Of a stretch of DNA of 64,000 bases, positions 45,607 to 58,282 are shown in pieces. Origin of the DNA: Rhynchospora pubera (lineage: Eukaryota > Streptophyta > Magnoliopsida > Poales > Cyperaceae); contig CM051459.1 in NCBI GenBank assembly GCA_028095005.1, positions 42,476,257 to 42,540,256 on the forward strand, given 5' to 3'. Numbering within the stretch: the stretch's first letter is position 1; each line of letters begins with the position of its first letter. The notes under the pieces were generated by a model, which was given only the letters and a program-made list of their open reading frames with translations, ran no database searches and was not told the origin of the DNA. A program made the position numbers and the translations under genes.

Positions 45607-48270
45607 TTATCTGTTGCCGGGGATGTACCTATTGTCGTTTTCAGTGCTGTAATCAATAAAGAGCCTTCTCCTTACTGATCTCTTTGGCTCTTCAGGGTTT
45701 TCGGCAACATCGGATAGTTCCCTGGATGATGAAAAAGATTGACAGGTCAAACTACTGAGGTGGTGAAAAAAATGCATGAATAATATTTTTTTTGGGCAAC
45801 AAAAACTATGGTACTTGACGGTTTTGTGCTGAGCAGTGGGCGTGCCAGATGAAGAGGATGGAGCCTTTTCCATGATCGGAGATTCACTTTCTTTGTTGAG
45901 TGGCGGTGTTGTTTGTCCGGTCGCTATTCCTTGCGATGAGGAATGTGGAATCTCACATGCATGGCTGGAGAATGAAATTGTTTTATACATGATCAGTGCG
46001 CATTATTGACTGAGGGATATTTGTGGGAACATCATAGTTCTTTTTTCTATGTGTGAATATGATACCCTTGTGTTGCGGAAGGAGAGACCGGATTCTCTTC
46101 AGGGACTCGCTGATGCGGCTCCAATGTAAGCAATGGCGTTTGATCGGGCTGAACCGGCTCTGCACGCGTGACGGTGTTTTGCCTCTAGCCAGGATATTTT
46201 GCGGATTCCTTTGGCAGGACAGTGAATGCAAAGGTTTTGCCTATGATTGTGAGTAGTTCAGCAGGGGCTTCGTACTGAATTTTCCCATTCTTTTTCGCTA
46301 GAGTGCTAGCTTCCTTGCCAGTTATCACTGCCGCGACCCTTCCCAATGCATTGATTTTGGCAGTGCCGGTTGGATCCTGGATCTTCAGCTCAAGTCTGTA
46401 CCTAAAATGATCCCATTACAGTATAACAGCTGTAGATAACAGATTCGATAAGTTGTTGTGCTGGAAGGTCATAAAGCTGCGTACCAGTAAATAAAATCAT
46501 TCCTATGAACCTTGCATTTTGGGCACCAAGGCACAGTGTCCAAATCCTGGATCCTTTTTGCACATTTCTTGCATGCTTCATAGAACCATTCATACCTGTT
46601 GTCTAGATCAGCAATGGTTGCCACAATATGGTACTGCTGAGTCTGAAAAAAATTATTTTGTCAGGAACAGGCAGTTCTCGTTACCGATGCAATTGTGTAT
46701 GCAACAGGTAGTAAGAACATGGCGAAATAGAGTGGACTTACAGAATATGGGTCCACCTCAACTGCTAAGAATTCAGACACGGTGACTTTTTCTGGTTGAA
46801 CTTGCTGAGCTTGGACAATCTGATTGTTTGCCGGAACCCCATCATATGGTGGGCCATTTGTATCGAGGACTATGGGTGGTAGGGCCTGTGGGAGGCTGTC
46901 GATGGAAAGATGTAGGTTTGTCAAGAGTGCAATATTTCAGACCACGATAAATATGGAGATATAAGTGAATGAGGGACCTACAGAGAGGAGCTTGTTGTTA
47001 CCTCGCTACGAATTGTGCTATCTCTGGTATTTCTTTATCAAAGTAGAACTTTGAGGCACTGTATGGCTTGCACGCGTACATGTCTGTGGAAGATAAATAT
47101 GTCTAGTATCAGAGGGCTGTATCATTCTGAAATATTTATTGCATAGTACTATGCTGGTGGGAATAGGCACAATAGCATGACACAGAACTAAGAAGATCCT
47201 TAATTTTTTTGTTGTTAAATTTGACAATAATTGTTCCTATTGAGAGGTACTTGCACTGATGCAGGTATACATAAACTTACAGTCGAAGTCGTCGACAGTT
47301 AGCGAATTGCAGAGGACTGTAATGGGTTCTTTCTTGGATTCTTCGTGCAGAACTGCCACGTCAAACAGCTGGATGAACTGGCTCCACAGCGTGACCTGAA
47401 CCATGTGGCCCCTGCTCAATGATAGCGGATAATAAAATTTAATAAGTGATCTGATTATGTAAAGAGGATGGGTTTAGCTGGTGAGACTGGGGTTTTGTCG
47501 GTTGATAACCTTTCATCTGCAATGTACATGTAGCGGATTGGCCTGTTGTCTTGGCCGATATGCTTGATTGGGCTGAACCCAGCTATCCTCCCGACTATAT
47601 CTGTAAATCGGGATTGGGTAGTGAGTGTTTAGGCACATTTTATATCTGTGCTGTGAGCGTGCTTTTTGATTGGGTATGGCGCGACACAGAGAACAATCTA
47701 TATATTGGAAGAAGAAAGTATTTCGCATGAACAGTACCTATGACATCGTTTGGATCTGTGATCTCAGTCCCTACATCCTGTAGCCTGGCAATTCTAAAAT
47801 AGTATCTTGGTATTTGGAGGTCTGGTGCAGAGAGAGGAGTGACAACAGTCTGACGCGTGAAACTGATCATCTTATTCCCTGGGACTGTTCGGTATTTGGC
47901 CGGAGCATCAACCATTGAAAAGGGCCCTATTTCGCACACGCGGCCTTCCATGATCACATTGACCAATCGCTGATAGATGTTGTTTGGTACCTTGGCCTGT
48001 ATGACATTTGCCTGCATTAAGAAAAGAAAAAAAATTCAGCATTACTAAAGATATGGAAAGAAGAATTACATAAAAATTTGCCACGCAGTGGTTTGTGGCA
48101 GAGCACATGGCAAGCAACAAACTCACATGTTTGTCTATAAGGACACAACCACGGTGCCAAATTGCTGGACTTGTTGGTGCCATTGCGTCCCATATTTTTA
48201 TGAACCTTGCCTGTATCTTCACTGAGTGTGGGCGATTTGGCAAGTCTGATATCGGGACTAAGTCATACAT
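45607..48270 (-). CDS. RPA1-like single-stranded-DNA-binding protein of the Helitron, multi-exon
   Basis: Probably binds single-stranded DNA during rolling-circle transposition. Exon 1 is about 48127-48270, from the ATG, with donor GTGAGT; it opens with DLVPISDL typical of RPA-like OB folds. Exon 2 is about 47738-48011. Further exons are inferred at about 47510-47600 (GRIAGFSPIKHIG and IRYMYIADE), 47280-47410, 47000-47085, 46745-46910, 46455-46640 and 46185-46400. The 46455-46640 exon carries the C-terminal zinc ribbon, with CKKCAKR and CPKC. Ser- and Pro-rich C-terminal pieces lie at 45607-45960, ending in a basic RRRLF segment. The exon near 46190 may stop in frame or splice; I could not decide. 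Only exons 1 and 2 have precise borders. Confidence 0.72.
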
Positions 48271-48481
48271 GTTGTACTATGCTGCAAGGCAAAGGGAAAA
48301 TTATTAATGATCGAATAAAATTTTTTTTTGTTTATGCGCATTACATGGAAAGATTCTGTATGAATTACATACATATTAACTGTACAGAAGGAAGTGAAAG
48401 GTTTTTTTTTCGTTGTCTGTTGTTGTGTTTTTTTAATATAAAGAGAGAGATGAGTTGATTAGCTTGGTAGCGTGCTGTTTA
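48271..48481. other. Gap between the RPA-like and RepHel genes
   Basis: About 210 bp of AT-rich sequence between the RepHel stop codon and the RPA-like start codon, both on the minus strand. It must hold the 3' end of one transcript and the promoter of the next. Confidence 0.5.
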
Positions 48482-51400
48482 TTACCTAATATTAGAGAAG
48501 ATCTCTTTGTATACTATATTCTTGGTGTATGCTTGGTGTTTTTCATCTGCAGCAGAAATGAGAATCTTGAGGCCATCAGGGGATGTAACTCTAGAGAGTG
48601 CGACATAGAGCTGCCCATGAGCAAAGACGGGTTCTGGGAGGTACACTCCTACATTGGCTAATGATTGACCTTGACTCTTATTTATAGTCATTGCATAGCA
48701 TACTCGGACCGGAAACTGTTTTCTTCTCAAGGTAAAGGGGAGATCATCATCTGTATGGATGAATACTATCCTTGGTATATACACCTCTTGCCCTGTGCCG
48801 CTCCCTGTAATTATCCTTGCCCGGAGAAATCGCGGAGCTAGGTGCGTAATGATCATCCTAGTACCATTGCAGAGGCCATTTGGTTGGTTGATGTTGCGTA
48901 GCAGCATGACAGGTACTCCTATCTTGAGAGCAAGCCTATGTGGAGGGATGCCTCCTGAATAAATAGTATTGAGATATTCTACTGGATAAGTGGCCCGCAG
49001 GTTGTCATCGATTTTCTCTGAGCCAGCAACTGTATCTATACTGTTGTATTCACAGGGCTCGCCTATTATCTGTTCAAGGATAGCATCATTCAATGATTCC
49101 ACCAGACTATTCTTGGGAGCAAGAATGGCACGTTCGCGGAGATAATCATCATATTGCGGTGGCCCTGACAGCTGCGGATATATCGCAGCTATCATTGCCT
49201 GATGTTCATTATCTGCTGGTGGTATGAGGAATTGATCTGGTATTTTGATCCACTCAGGTTCTGTGTTGCCAGCAAAAACCTCTGACTGGACTGTGCCATT
49301 ACCAACCGCGAGCAGCCAGTCAGCAAATTCTTTGACCCTAGGTGCTTCGCTATCGTCATGAGAAAAACGCATCAATCGCATGTTCTGTGTGAGACTGAGA
49401 ACAATGAAGTCAGCCCAGAGATATGAGCTGACGATTGATGCAGACACAGTGTCGTGCCTGTTGCCGTGTGGGACAACCGGTAATATTTGCCTAAAATCTC
49501 CTCCAAGCACAACCGTCATTACCCCAAATGGCTTGCAAGATCCGAGAGAGTTACCGTTCGATATCAAATCTCTCATTGTACGATCGAGTGCCTCGAAGCA
49601 AATCCTATTGCTCATAGGCGCTTCGTCCCATATAATGAGGGATGTTATGAGTATCAGTCTAGCCAATTGACTATTTTTTTTAATATCACAGGTTGACTGT
49701 TCATGGAGGTCGATCGGAATTTTGAAACGCGAATATGCAGTCGCGCCTCCTTCAAGGAGTAAGGATGATAGGCCAGAAGATGCAACAGTGAGCACTACTT
49801 TGCCTTCAGATCTTAACTTTGCTGTGAGTGCTCTCCATAGGTGAGTCTTTCCAGTGCCTCCATGGCCATAAACAAAGAATTGTTTACCTTGTTTGTTTTG
49901 TACAGAAGTAATAATCTTGTGCATGACATCTTTTTGTTCATTGTTGAGAGTTGAGAATAAGACGGGTGCTTGCTCACGAAGTTCAATAGTATTGTAAGAC
50001 AGCTGCTGTGCTAGTAATCTGTTGCTAATTTCATATATCCTGTGTTCAGTTGGCTGAGGCAATCCTGCATCTTCAAGCGAGGACCCTCTGGTCAACAACA
50101 ACTCTTCAAGGACATAGAGGATGTTATCTTTAAGCACAGCATCGCTGCAGGCAAACTCAGGAAGTCTACATTGTGTGCGCAAGGCATGGAGTATGTCATC
50201 TCCCATCAAGCGCCAGCATGCATCCCACAGGTGCCCTGGGTCAGTAACTTCGGAGAAAAGCAGCATATCAACAAATAATCTACGGAGATGCTTGCTTGAA
50301 GCACTCACTGCTGCTTCTTCTAATGTGTAAAGCCATTCGGCATCATCATCCAACAAACCTGCAGCATTGCATGCGTCCTTGAAGGTTGGATAGAGCATGC
50401 CATTGACTGTCCTTATGTCCTCAAAACATGTACAGCCACGCACAATATTCAATAACATACGCAAATAATAGAGCTCACCAGCACTCGGGTGTACAAACAA
50501 CATCCTTGCTAGGTGGCGGCCTTGCTCGCGGCTTTTCCAAAACTTGCCCTGTTGGTTCCAAGTGAATTTCATTGTAATATCTGGATAAGTGAGTTCCCTT
50601 GCACAATCATATGTCTTATTGAGCTCAAACCATGCCATTAACTTAGTGATACTGAATGTATCACCATCTGCTATCTCATTGAGGTCTTGGTCATCCCTGA
50701 AGATAACATTGTTTTGGCATGGCAGATGTACAGGGAGTCTCTCCACCGAGGGATTACTGTGGTGGATTTCAAACTGAAAAATTCTCCACACTGCCTCTGG
50801 TGGTGTGAGATATCTACAGTCTAGGTAGTGCTTTATCTCATCAACTGCATTGTGGGCTGTCTGTTGCTGTTGAGGTGCCGGCGAAGGCGTATGCGACGAA
50901 GGCTGCACAGTTATGACAGCACGATCATGGCCTTTGCAGAGATATTTGAAAAGGTACTTGATCATCGATCTCGAATGGCAGCGTTCGACATTGATGTGTG
51001 CCTCATACCTAAGCAATAGCTTGAGGTTATAAGGTACTACAAAGCGATTGTCTAGTAAACAACCATTCTTATCGAAAGACACACCCAGGTTCCGTCTTTT
51101 GTATCGAACAAAGCCATCGTGTGCGATCAGAGTGGAACATGCATATTCTTTTGGGAAATACTTCTTGCACCGCCCCTCTTCCATACACGGCGAATTTGGC
51201 CTTGATTCTCCACACGGACCATGGAGCATGAATCTGCCAACTACCGCATAGCCCAAAGGATCGGTGGTGGGATCTGGGAGCTCAGCTGATATGATAGCAT
51301 CAACAGCATCTCCATCGTTGAGACTGTTCTTATCGGCAAGCCATATGACAATATGGACATGTGGCAAGCCACGTTTTTGGAACTCGACGACGTAGATCAC

Positions 51401-53344
51401 TACAATTTTAAAAAGGAAAGAGCATAAAGAAGAATGCGAAGATAGGGAAACAACGAAAATAGAATAAACAGATCAGAACAGAAAGCAAACGATTAGGAGC
51501 GTGAGGTACGAACATCCAGCTACAGGACCAAACCATTTTCTTTTTCTGATGTCTGTGATCATTTGCTTGAGTTTCATCTTGAAAACTCTGCAAGTCAGGT
51601 CAGGCCTATCAGCTGCGGTTTGGTGCGGCATCAAGTTGCGAGTTATTTCTGCCCATGCCGGATTGCAAGTAAAAGTGACAAAGAGATGTGGAGGCCCTAG
51701 ATGCCTGCAGAGCGCCAGTGCATCCTGGTAGTTTTGAAACATGTAACGCGGGCCGCCAACAAAAGATGCTGGCAGCACGACTCGTTTGCCAACTTGGTGG
51801 CCAAACATGTCACCTTCAAGGACGGCTGTTCTAATATTCTGAACACTGTCTGCACGCAAACTATCTTGGTTGTTATACAGATAGTCTAGGCGGGCATTTT
51901 CTATGCAAGCATAGAAATCAAGACAGACCTGTTGGCATAGCTTGCCTGACCTAAATATGACAGGAGGCTCTCCATATCGAAGATGGAGCCTGAATCGGTA
52001 GTATTCTGCCATAGTCACATGAGGTCTACGGACATGCGATGCACCAGAAGCAGTACAATCATACTCTATATCTTCAGTAAAGCTGTCATGTCCTTTACTA
52101 AAGACCAGTGGGTACTGGAGCGCAAAATATTTTTTGTGCAAAGGATTTATGCGCTGCAGATGTCCATCACGACCTTGGAGGACTATATCTCTTGTGGAAT
52201 GTTGTTGGTCAAAATCGCCAACGACCAACCCGACAATTTCCTCCGCTGCCGGTGCCGAGTACTGTGGACCAGCTGCTCGGTGTGACGAAGTAATGCGGAT
52301 CTGGAAATCATTGTTAGCGTGTGCGGGCAGTCTATCCCTGACAGAACGGAAGCCTTGCGCAATAGGGTTATGTTCATACAGCATATGAGCAATCTGCGAG
52401 ACAATGTGTTCGCGAGGGGCAGGGCTACCAGCATCGGTAGGAAACAGCGCCATCCTATTCTGGACCTCATTGGCTGTATCGTACATATAAAGCTGGGCAT
52501 ATGTTGGGCGTTGCCCTTCGCCTGGTAGCAAGGCGCCCATACGATGACAGACCTGGCCAGAAACTCGAAAGACATAAGGACCATACGATCTATTGATCTG
52601 GCTATCTATCCTTGCACCCATTGATGTGAATGCAAACATGGAATTGTAGACTCGCAAGGAGTCTATGAAATGGATAGAATCAGGTCCTGAGGAAGGATCA
52701 AGCAAAGACCTAAGAGGCTCAGGATGTTCCTCCAACAGGTCAAGCTTAACCCTGCCTTCCCGACAACACAGTGTATACACACGAACGCCATCGGTTGACT
52801 TAGAAGCCTCTCTGGACCAGTAGTAAGCATTGCAATCGGGGCATATCTGGTCAGGATCACCAAAGTCGAGGAGGTATGGATTGATAGATTGACCAGTGGA
52901 GAGAATAGAAGCCCTACTCATTCTTCCGCCACGACGGACAGATTGGGGGGGAAAGCCTGCACATAAAGTACAATTTTCTAAGCGCGGAGATGAGAAAGAG
53001 GGCGACGGAACGGCGGAGGCAGGACCCGCAGAAGCGCAGACTGTCACATGCATCGAACAGAGAAGAAAAGAGGAAAAGCCAGACGAAAATGCATCGGAAT
53101 TGGGAACCGAAAGGGGAAACTGACAACCAACAAAGGGCTGTTAAAATCAAAGAGGAAAGAATGGAATTGCTAAGGAAAACGTCATACGGTTTGTTGCAGA
53201 TGATGCAGCTGCTTGTGCTGGGGCTCGTACGCTCACTCTGCGCACCCGCGTTGAGCGGCGTACAGGGCGTGGAGCGGAAGGGCCAGCAGCATCATTGGAT
53301 GCATGCACCACATCGTTTGAGCGATGCCTCTTTCTAGGAGGCAT
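48482..53344 (-). CDS. RepHel: Helitron Rep endonuclease-helicase, three exons
   Basis: Catalyses rolling-circle transposition by nicking and joining through the HUH domain and unwinding with the PIF1-like helicase. Inferred exons are 53188-53344 (ATG, MPPRKR), 51514-52956 (Helitron_like_N) and 48482-51399. Introns of 231 and 114 bp both have GT...AG borders. Exons sum to 4,518 nt, in frame, about 1,505 aa with no stop. The HUH site is GLPHVHIVIW near residue 547, and the Tyr pair is in YLFKYLCKG near 682-686. Walker A is GHGGTGKT near 1044, followed by DEAPM, GGDFRQILP and TINKSQGQS. All catalytic motifs I would expect are present. Splice sites were chosen by eye, and the second donor (GGAT/GTTCG) is non-standard past GT. 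Confidence 0.88.
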
Positions 53345-55265
53345 GTGGTAAAATGAGCGAAAGAAAGCAAGAGAACGCGATGAAAACTGCACGAATAAAA
53401 GACCAACCTAAGGTACTAACTGGCGAGAAAAGAACGCAAAGAAAACAATACGCATAATGCAAGACTAATGCATCTGCCGAATGACAGTACGAACGTGCAG
53501 CATGAAGAATCCGTTGCTGTGCGGAACAACACCGGGCAGGCCGCAACAAAAGCAAGACCCGCCGAAAATAACAGTGTATAGTAACATCCAGAAAACATAA
53601 AAAGAGAAAATAAAAGAGTAAAAAGAGAAAATAAAAGAGAAAAGGAAAGAGAATCAGAATAGACAAAAAGCAAGGGTGGAGACAGGCATACCTGCAGCGA
53701 ATGAGTACAAAAGCAGAATGAGTAGAACCTGCAAAACAGGAGATCCATCGGAAATGTCACATAGTACCAAAATAGGATATAGAAAAAGAATCACAATAGG
53801 CAAAAAGCAAGGCCGGAGACATGCATACCTGCAGGCTGCAGCGAAAAAAGTCACACAGAGGGAGGCTGATAGCAACACGACAAACAGAAAGCACAATGAG
53901 CACAACCTGCAAAACAGAAAATCCATTGGAAAGGTGAGATAATACCAAAATAGGATATAGGAATGAAATAAACAGAAACAATGCGGCACGAAAAAGACAG
54001 TGCATGATCAGCCAAGCACCGACTTGAAAACTGACGAAGAAATACAGGCGCAGACACGACGCGGCAACAAATATCTGCAGAACAATAAGGAAGAAATCAA
54101 TAAAAGAATCTAACGCGCACGCAAAGAACACAAACATAAAAGCGGCACAGGACAGATAAACAAAAATTTTATCTGAAAGAACAGCGGCAATTTTCTGATA
54201 AAATGTAGGTATAATAAAAGGGGGTGTTACTAAAAGTAAAGAAAGTACTGACATCCACTAAAAGTATGGGGAAATCGTGGATTGTGGGTTAAGAAAATTT
54301 TTTGGAATAATCAGCCAAAATGCGAGATATGTTATAAAAAAAAAAGGAATTGCGAGATTTGTGATTGTGACTTTGCGAGCATTCGGTATTTGATACTGGC
54401 AAAACAGTACATCTCCTTTGCAAATGCTCAAAAGTCATGCCGTAGCAAAATTGATGATATGAATTCAACCCCAACTGGACTCATCTCCATGATATGAATC
54501 AGGAATAGAAATGTTGGTCCGTTTTTTTTTTCTGAAAGACCAAAAACAGAAGACGACTAATCTTGCCCCTACACACAACAGTTCGTAAAAAAAAAAATTC
54601 CCCTTCAATTTTTTCAAACCCAAAAGTTGGCAGAGAAGAAGGGAAAAAAACAGCAACACCATTCGGCAGGGGACGGTAGAGAAGCATTTTTTTGATGGGA
54701 AGACTTTTTTTTTCCTGCACAGAACCTGATACAACCTTTTGGCACGATGAAGGCCTAGCCACTGAGCAAGCACAATGAGAAGAAAGGAGAAGAGAAAGAC
54801 GGGAAAAGAGAAAGAAATAGAGAAGAGAAGAAGGGCGAGGGGAGAAAAATTACCTAGAAGGATGGAATGACGAAGGATGGAAAGGGGCCAGTACAAAAGA
54901 GCGAGGGAACGGCTCCGTACCTAGCGACATGACGGGCACACCACCCTCCCACGGCGCGCAGGGGCGTGGATCGATAAAGGCGGAGAGCAGGATCTCCTAG
55001 GGCGAAAGGAAGGAGAAGGAGGAGGAAAAGAGAGGAGGCAGCGAGTACAGCACGAAGCCCAGCAAGAGCCCAAAGAGGTCTGTAAAAGAAACTCACGGAA
55101 GGCACACAGGAAAAAGCAGGGAAAGGGACGCAGAAAACCACAGGAAATCACCATGGAACCATGAAAAGCAGCAAAGAGCATCCGAGGGACAGGATAAGAT
55201 AAGGCACTGATCAGACGGCGGGGATACATGGGAAGTTGACTGTAGATTGAGCCAGCCAACTTTGA
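53345..55265 (-). other. Helitron C 5' region, non-coding
   Basis: About 1.9 kb upstream of the RepHel start codon. The plus strand is purine-rich (gaaaag, agagaa). It includes an imperfect duplication of about 150 bp (near 53670-53780 and 53800-53960, both with ccaaaataggatata). It probably carries the promoter and leader. No protein is recognised in its short ORFs. Confidence 0.55.
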
Positions 55266-55736
55266 ATGTTTTATTATTGACAATCAATCTATTGCTCAAA
55301 TAAATAATCTTTCTGTATTAAAAAATTAATTATATTGGCAATAAATTTATTTGGTAAAGGTCAAGTGGTTATATACTTAATTATATTGAAAATCAATTTA
55401 TGGCTCCAACAAATTATCTTCTGAATTAAAAAAATGAATAAAGTGTATTATAAACTATGTTATGTGTTTCAAATAAATAATTTTCAGAATTAAAAAAAAA
55501 AGCAATGCAAGGTAGATTTTTCGATTGGCTTCAAAATTTTGAAGATAATTGGCTACAAAATTATAAGATAAATTTGTACATCCAATATTTTTTTAAGGAA
55601 CTGTCCATTTTATAATCGGTACGCGGCACATGGCCCAGAGTTATCAATCCAAGGTCAGAACCAAAATGAAAATGTGTGCTCCCGTCATTGTCGATGGAAG
55701 AGGGAGATTGCGACATTTTTATTCTTTCACTATTAA
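55266..55736. other. Intergenic sequence with local duplicated repeat
   Basis: 55271-55325 and 55380-55435 are diverged copies of one unit, and 55328-55387 repeats the left flank of the Helitron (44575-44635). No gene. Confidence 0.6.
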
Positions 55737-55894
55737 GGGTGCGTTTGGATCGTTGGAAGAAAGAAGAAGAAGAAGAAGAAGGAAGAAGAAGAAGAAAAAA
55801 AATTATAAACAATTCAAACTCTTCACAAAGTTACACACTTTCCAATACTTCTTCACACTTCTTCCCTTCTTCCCATACCTATCCAAACGCACCC
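55737..55894. mobile_element. Tourist-like MITE
   Basis: 158 bp, inverted ends GGGTGCGTTTGGAT, flanked by TAA on both sides (55734-55736 and 55895-55897), the preferred target of PIF/Harbinger-derived MITEs. The interior has a gaagaa-rich run and the segment shared with 33066-33214 and 56069-56219. Confidence 0.88.
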
Positions 55895-56068
55895 TAAAAA
55901 AAGAGAAAAATGCCTTCGCGGAAGAAAAACGACGGATTGGGGAATTCTGATCCCAAAAGTAAAAAAAGATATATTATATATGTGAAAGTCTAATGGTGGA
56001 AGTTTTAGGATAAAAATATATTATTGTGTATTCAACTTATACTGAAACGTTAAAATTAATTTATCTAA
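55895..56068. other. Spacer between two MITEs
   Basis: No gene or repeat of note. Confidence 0.4.
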
Positions 56069-56219
56069 GGTTCCGTTTGGATAGTGTGGGAATAAGAAGA
56101 ATAAAGAAAGAAGTGAGAAGAAATATTGAGAAGTGTATAACTTTGTAAAGAATTTTGAATTATTTATGATAAATTTATTTTCTTATTCTCTTATTTTCAC
56201 ACCTCATCCAAACGAAGCC
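56069..56219. mobile_element. Tourist-like MITE, second copy
   Basis: 151 bp. The left end is GGTTCCGTTTGGATAG and the right end as reverse complement is GGCTTCGTTTGGATGAGG. TAA lies on both sides (56066-56068 and 56220-56222). Internal sequence matches the other two members around ttgagaagtgtataactttg. Confidence 0.88.
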
Positions 56220-57904
56220 TAAGATAAAACATTCCATAAAAAGACAGCAGATATATTATACTTCTGACTTGCAGATATCCGAATTACAATTTACACGAGT
56301 AAATTTTAAATATTGAGCTTAGAAATGCTAGAATCTTTACTAACATTGGAAATACACCGAGCTTTTTACTGAAAGAAATAAGAGCTAACTTTACTGCTTG
56401 GTCTTCAAATGCTTAGAGAGTTAATTGATTAGAGATTGATATTTATTTTTCTTTCGTTAGTCTCAGTATATTCATTGTTTCTTTTTTTTTCTTGTTTCTT
56501 TGTAAATGTTTTGTAATTCCTTTTTATTATAATAAATTTGCTGGTGTTGTCACGTAGTCTTAAAAAAAATTAGAAATATTAATTTTTTGATAGATCTACA
56601 TCTAATTAGACATTTTTAAAAAGCGACGTGAAAATTTTAATCTCTACTTCTTATAACGTATACAGATTCAAGAGTGATTACATGCTCGATTCAAAATTGC
56701 TCACCACCATATGTGAGATTCCATCATCACTATCATCCCCATCCAATGTCTACTCACGTTACCCACCCTAACTCCCAGCATTTACTCACCCTTCCTCTCT
56801 TTGATCTTCATCCCTGTCGTCTAGTGCGTACCTACCATATCCCCTCTTGACACCTACACTTTCTTATCTCCCCTCCAACACTTCATGTTGTCCTATAAAA
56901 TAATATTAATTGTCATATACTATGATATTAGTTGTCCATCATACAAGACGAAGACAATTAAATTTTACTTGAAGAATAACATTAACTGTTTTGAAAATTA
57001 AGACAATTAAATTTTATCTGAACAATTAGCGTACAAAGCAAGAACAATTAATATACAAAACTAAAATAATTAGCATACAAATAGGAGGTCAACATGAAGT
57101 GGGTTGGGGAGGAAAATATAGAGGGTAGGAGGGGACGAGGCAGTATGCTCTAGATGATAAATCCAGAGCATGATGGGATGAGCGATAAAAATTTAAAAGT
57201 AATTAGCACTGACTTCTAAAAATAGAAAGAGAAAATATGTCCTCCCAAGGGATGATGGAGATGATGAATCTTGGAAATGATCGCTATCAAGCTCAAGTTA
57301 GGTTTAGCGTGTAAACACATGTTTGTATTTTGATTTGTGGTTGGATATAAATTGCTAGATGAAGCAACAATATATTTTAATATTTTTATCTAATAAAAAA
57401 AGAACAAATTAAGCAACATATTTAACCGAATTGCTGGTAGATTGAGTAACATATCTCTATCGTGGAAAGTGCTTTTGGCAGCAGACTTTTCGCTATGAGT
57501 AACATATTTTTTTCTAAAAAGACTAATCTGACCTTCATCTTTTCTCGAACTATTTAAATTGATCAAATTTTCAGCTAATTGTTTATAGGACATTTCTAAA
57601 CATTTAATACAAAATTTCATAATTTTTACTTTTAGCTACGTAACGTTGTGAGTTTTTGCTTCAAGGTACGAATTTTATTTCTAGTCAACAAACAATTACT
57701 GTTTGTAGCGATAAATTTCTTGCTTCAAATCGTCACACTGTCTAAGATTATTTCTAGGAGCAATATTATTTTCATCAAAATGACTTTAACTGCTTGCGTA
57801 AATGAAAGTCAGGAAGACCGAAATTATTTTATATGAGATTTCTAACATAAAAAATTTTAATAGAAAGAATTAATATATTTTTTTTTAATAAGAAGAAAAT
57901 TCCA
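56220..57904. other. Intergenic sequence, no gene recognised
   Basis: AT-rich DNA with a C-rich patch at about 56705-56885. Short ORFs here have no domain, and no repeat shared with the rest of the window was noticed. Confidence 0.45.
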
Positions 57905-58080
57905 ACGCGTTTATAAACCGCGCCTCTCTCTCTCCTCTAGAACGCGTTTTATAAACGCATTAGAAGCCTTTGAACGCGTTTATAAAACGCGCTAGAAGGC
58001 TAGACTTTCGGAATAGTTAAAACGTAATTAACGCGTTTATAAAACGGGTAAGAAGGCTTCTTACCCGTTTATAAAACGCG
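57905..58080. repeat. Cluster of five ACGCG...CGCG near-palindromes
   Basis: Copies of ACGCGTTTATAAAACGCG or its slightly altered complement start at 57905, 57942, 57974, 58031 and 58063. The last two face each other across aagaaggcttctt, giving an imperfect foldback. The cluster lies upstream of the MULE transposase start. Similar copies occur at 62434-62720 and 63976-63994. Confidence 0.85.
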
Positions 58081-58110
58081 CTGTGAGGGCAATATTCCAA
58101 CTTCTGTCAC

Positions 58111-58150
58111 TTCGACCAAACTTTAGTCATTTCGATCGAACTTTAGTCAT
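58111..58150. repeat. 20-bp tandem repeat upstream of the MULE gene
   Basis: Two units, ttcgaccaaactttagtcat and ttcgatcgaactttagtcat, with two differences. Possibly promoter elements. Confidence 0.75.
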
Positions 58151-58192
58151 TTCTGTCTATAAGTTTGTGAATTTATAACCGCGTTATTTGAA

Positions 58193-58201
58193 GTTATATA
58201 A
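58193..58201 (+). promoter_or_regulatory. TATA-like box of the MULE gene
   Basis: ttatataag lies about 85 bp upstream of the ATG at 58283, with no other ATG between. Confidence 0.5.
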
Positions 58202-58282
58202 GACTATACATTCTCGTAGAATTGAAATCGTCCACAACAGATTATCTCTTCCAATTTAAAAACCTATCAATCAAATCCAAAA

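Larger units (their letters stand above)
44636..55265 (-). mobile_element. Large Helitron (element C), apparently autonomous
   Basis: The 3' end on the minus strand is an 8-bp GC-rich stem with a gaa loop (44646-44664), then agacac and CTAG, followed by host T (44635). The 5' end is less certain. A TC start fits 55264-55265, while comparison with the flanking repeat would place the edge up to 11 bp further right. The element carries a Rep-helicase gene and an RPA1-like gene on its sense strand, the standard cargo of plant autonomous Helitrons. Its length is about 10.6 kb. Confidence 0.85.

Noticed and set aside
53654..54254. Long Cys/Phe/Leu-rich minus-strand frames in the Helitron 5' region
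   Set aside because: They come from purine-rich plus-strand composition. The predicted proteins are low-complexity and match nothing.
57390..57836. Small ORFs of 76 and 62 codons
   Set aside because: AT-rich sequence with no recognisable domain and no promoter.
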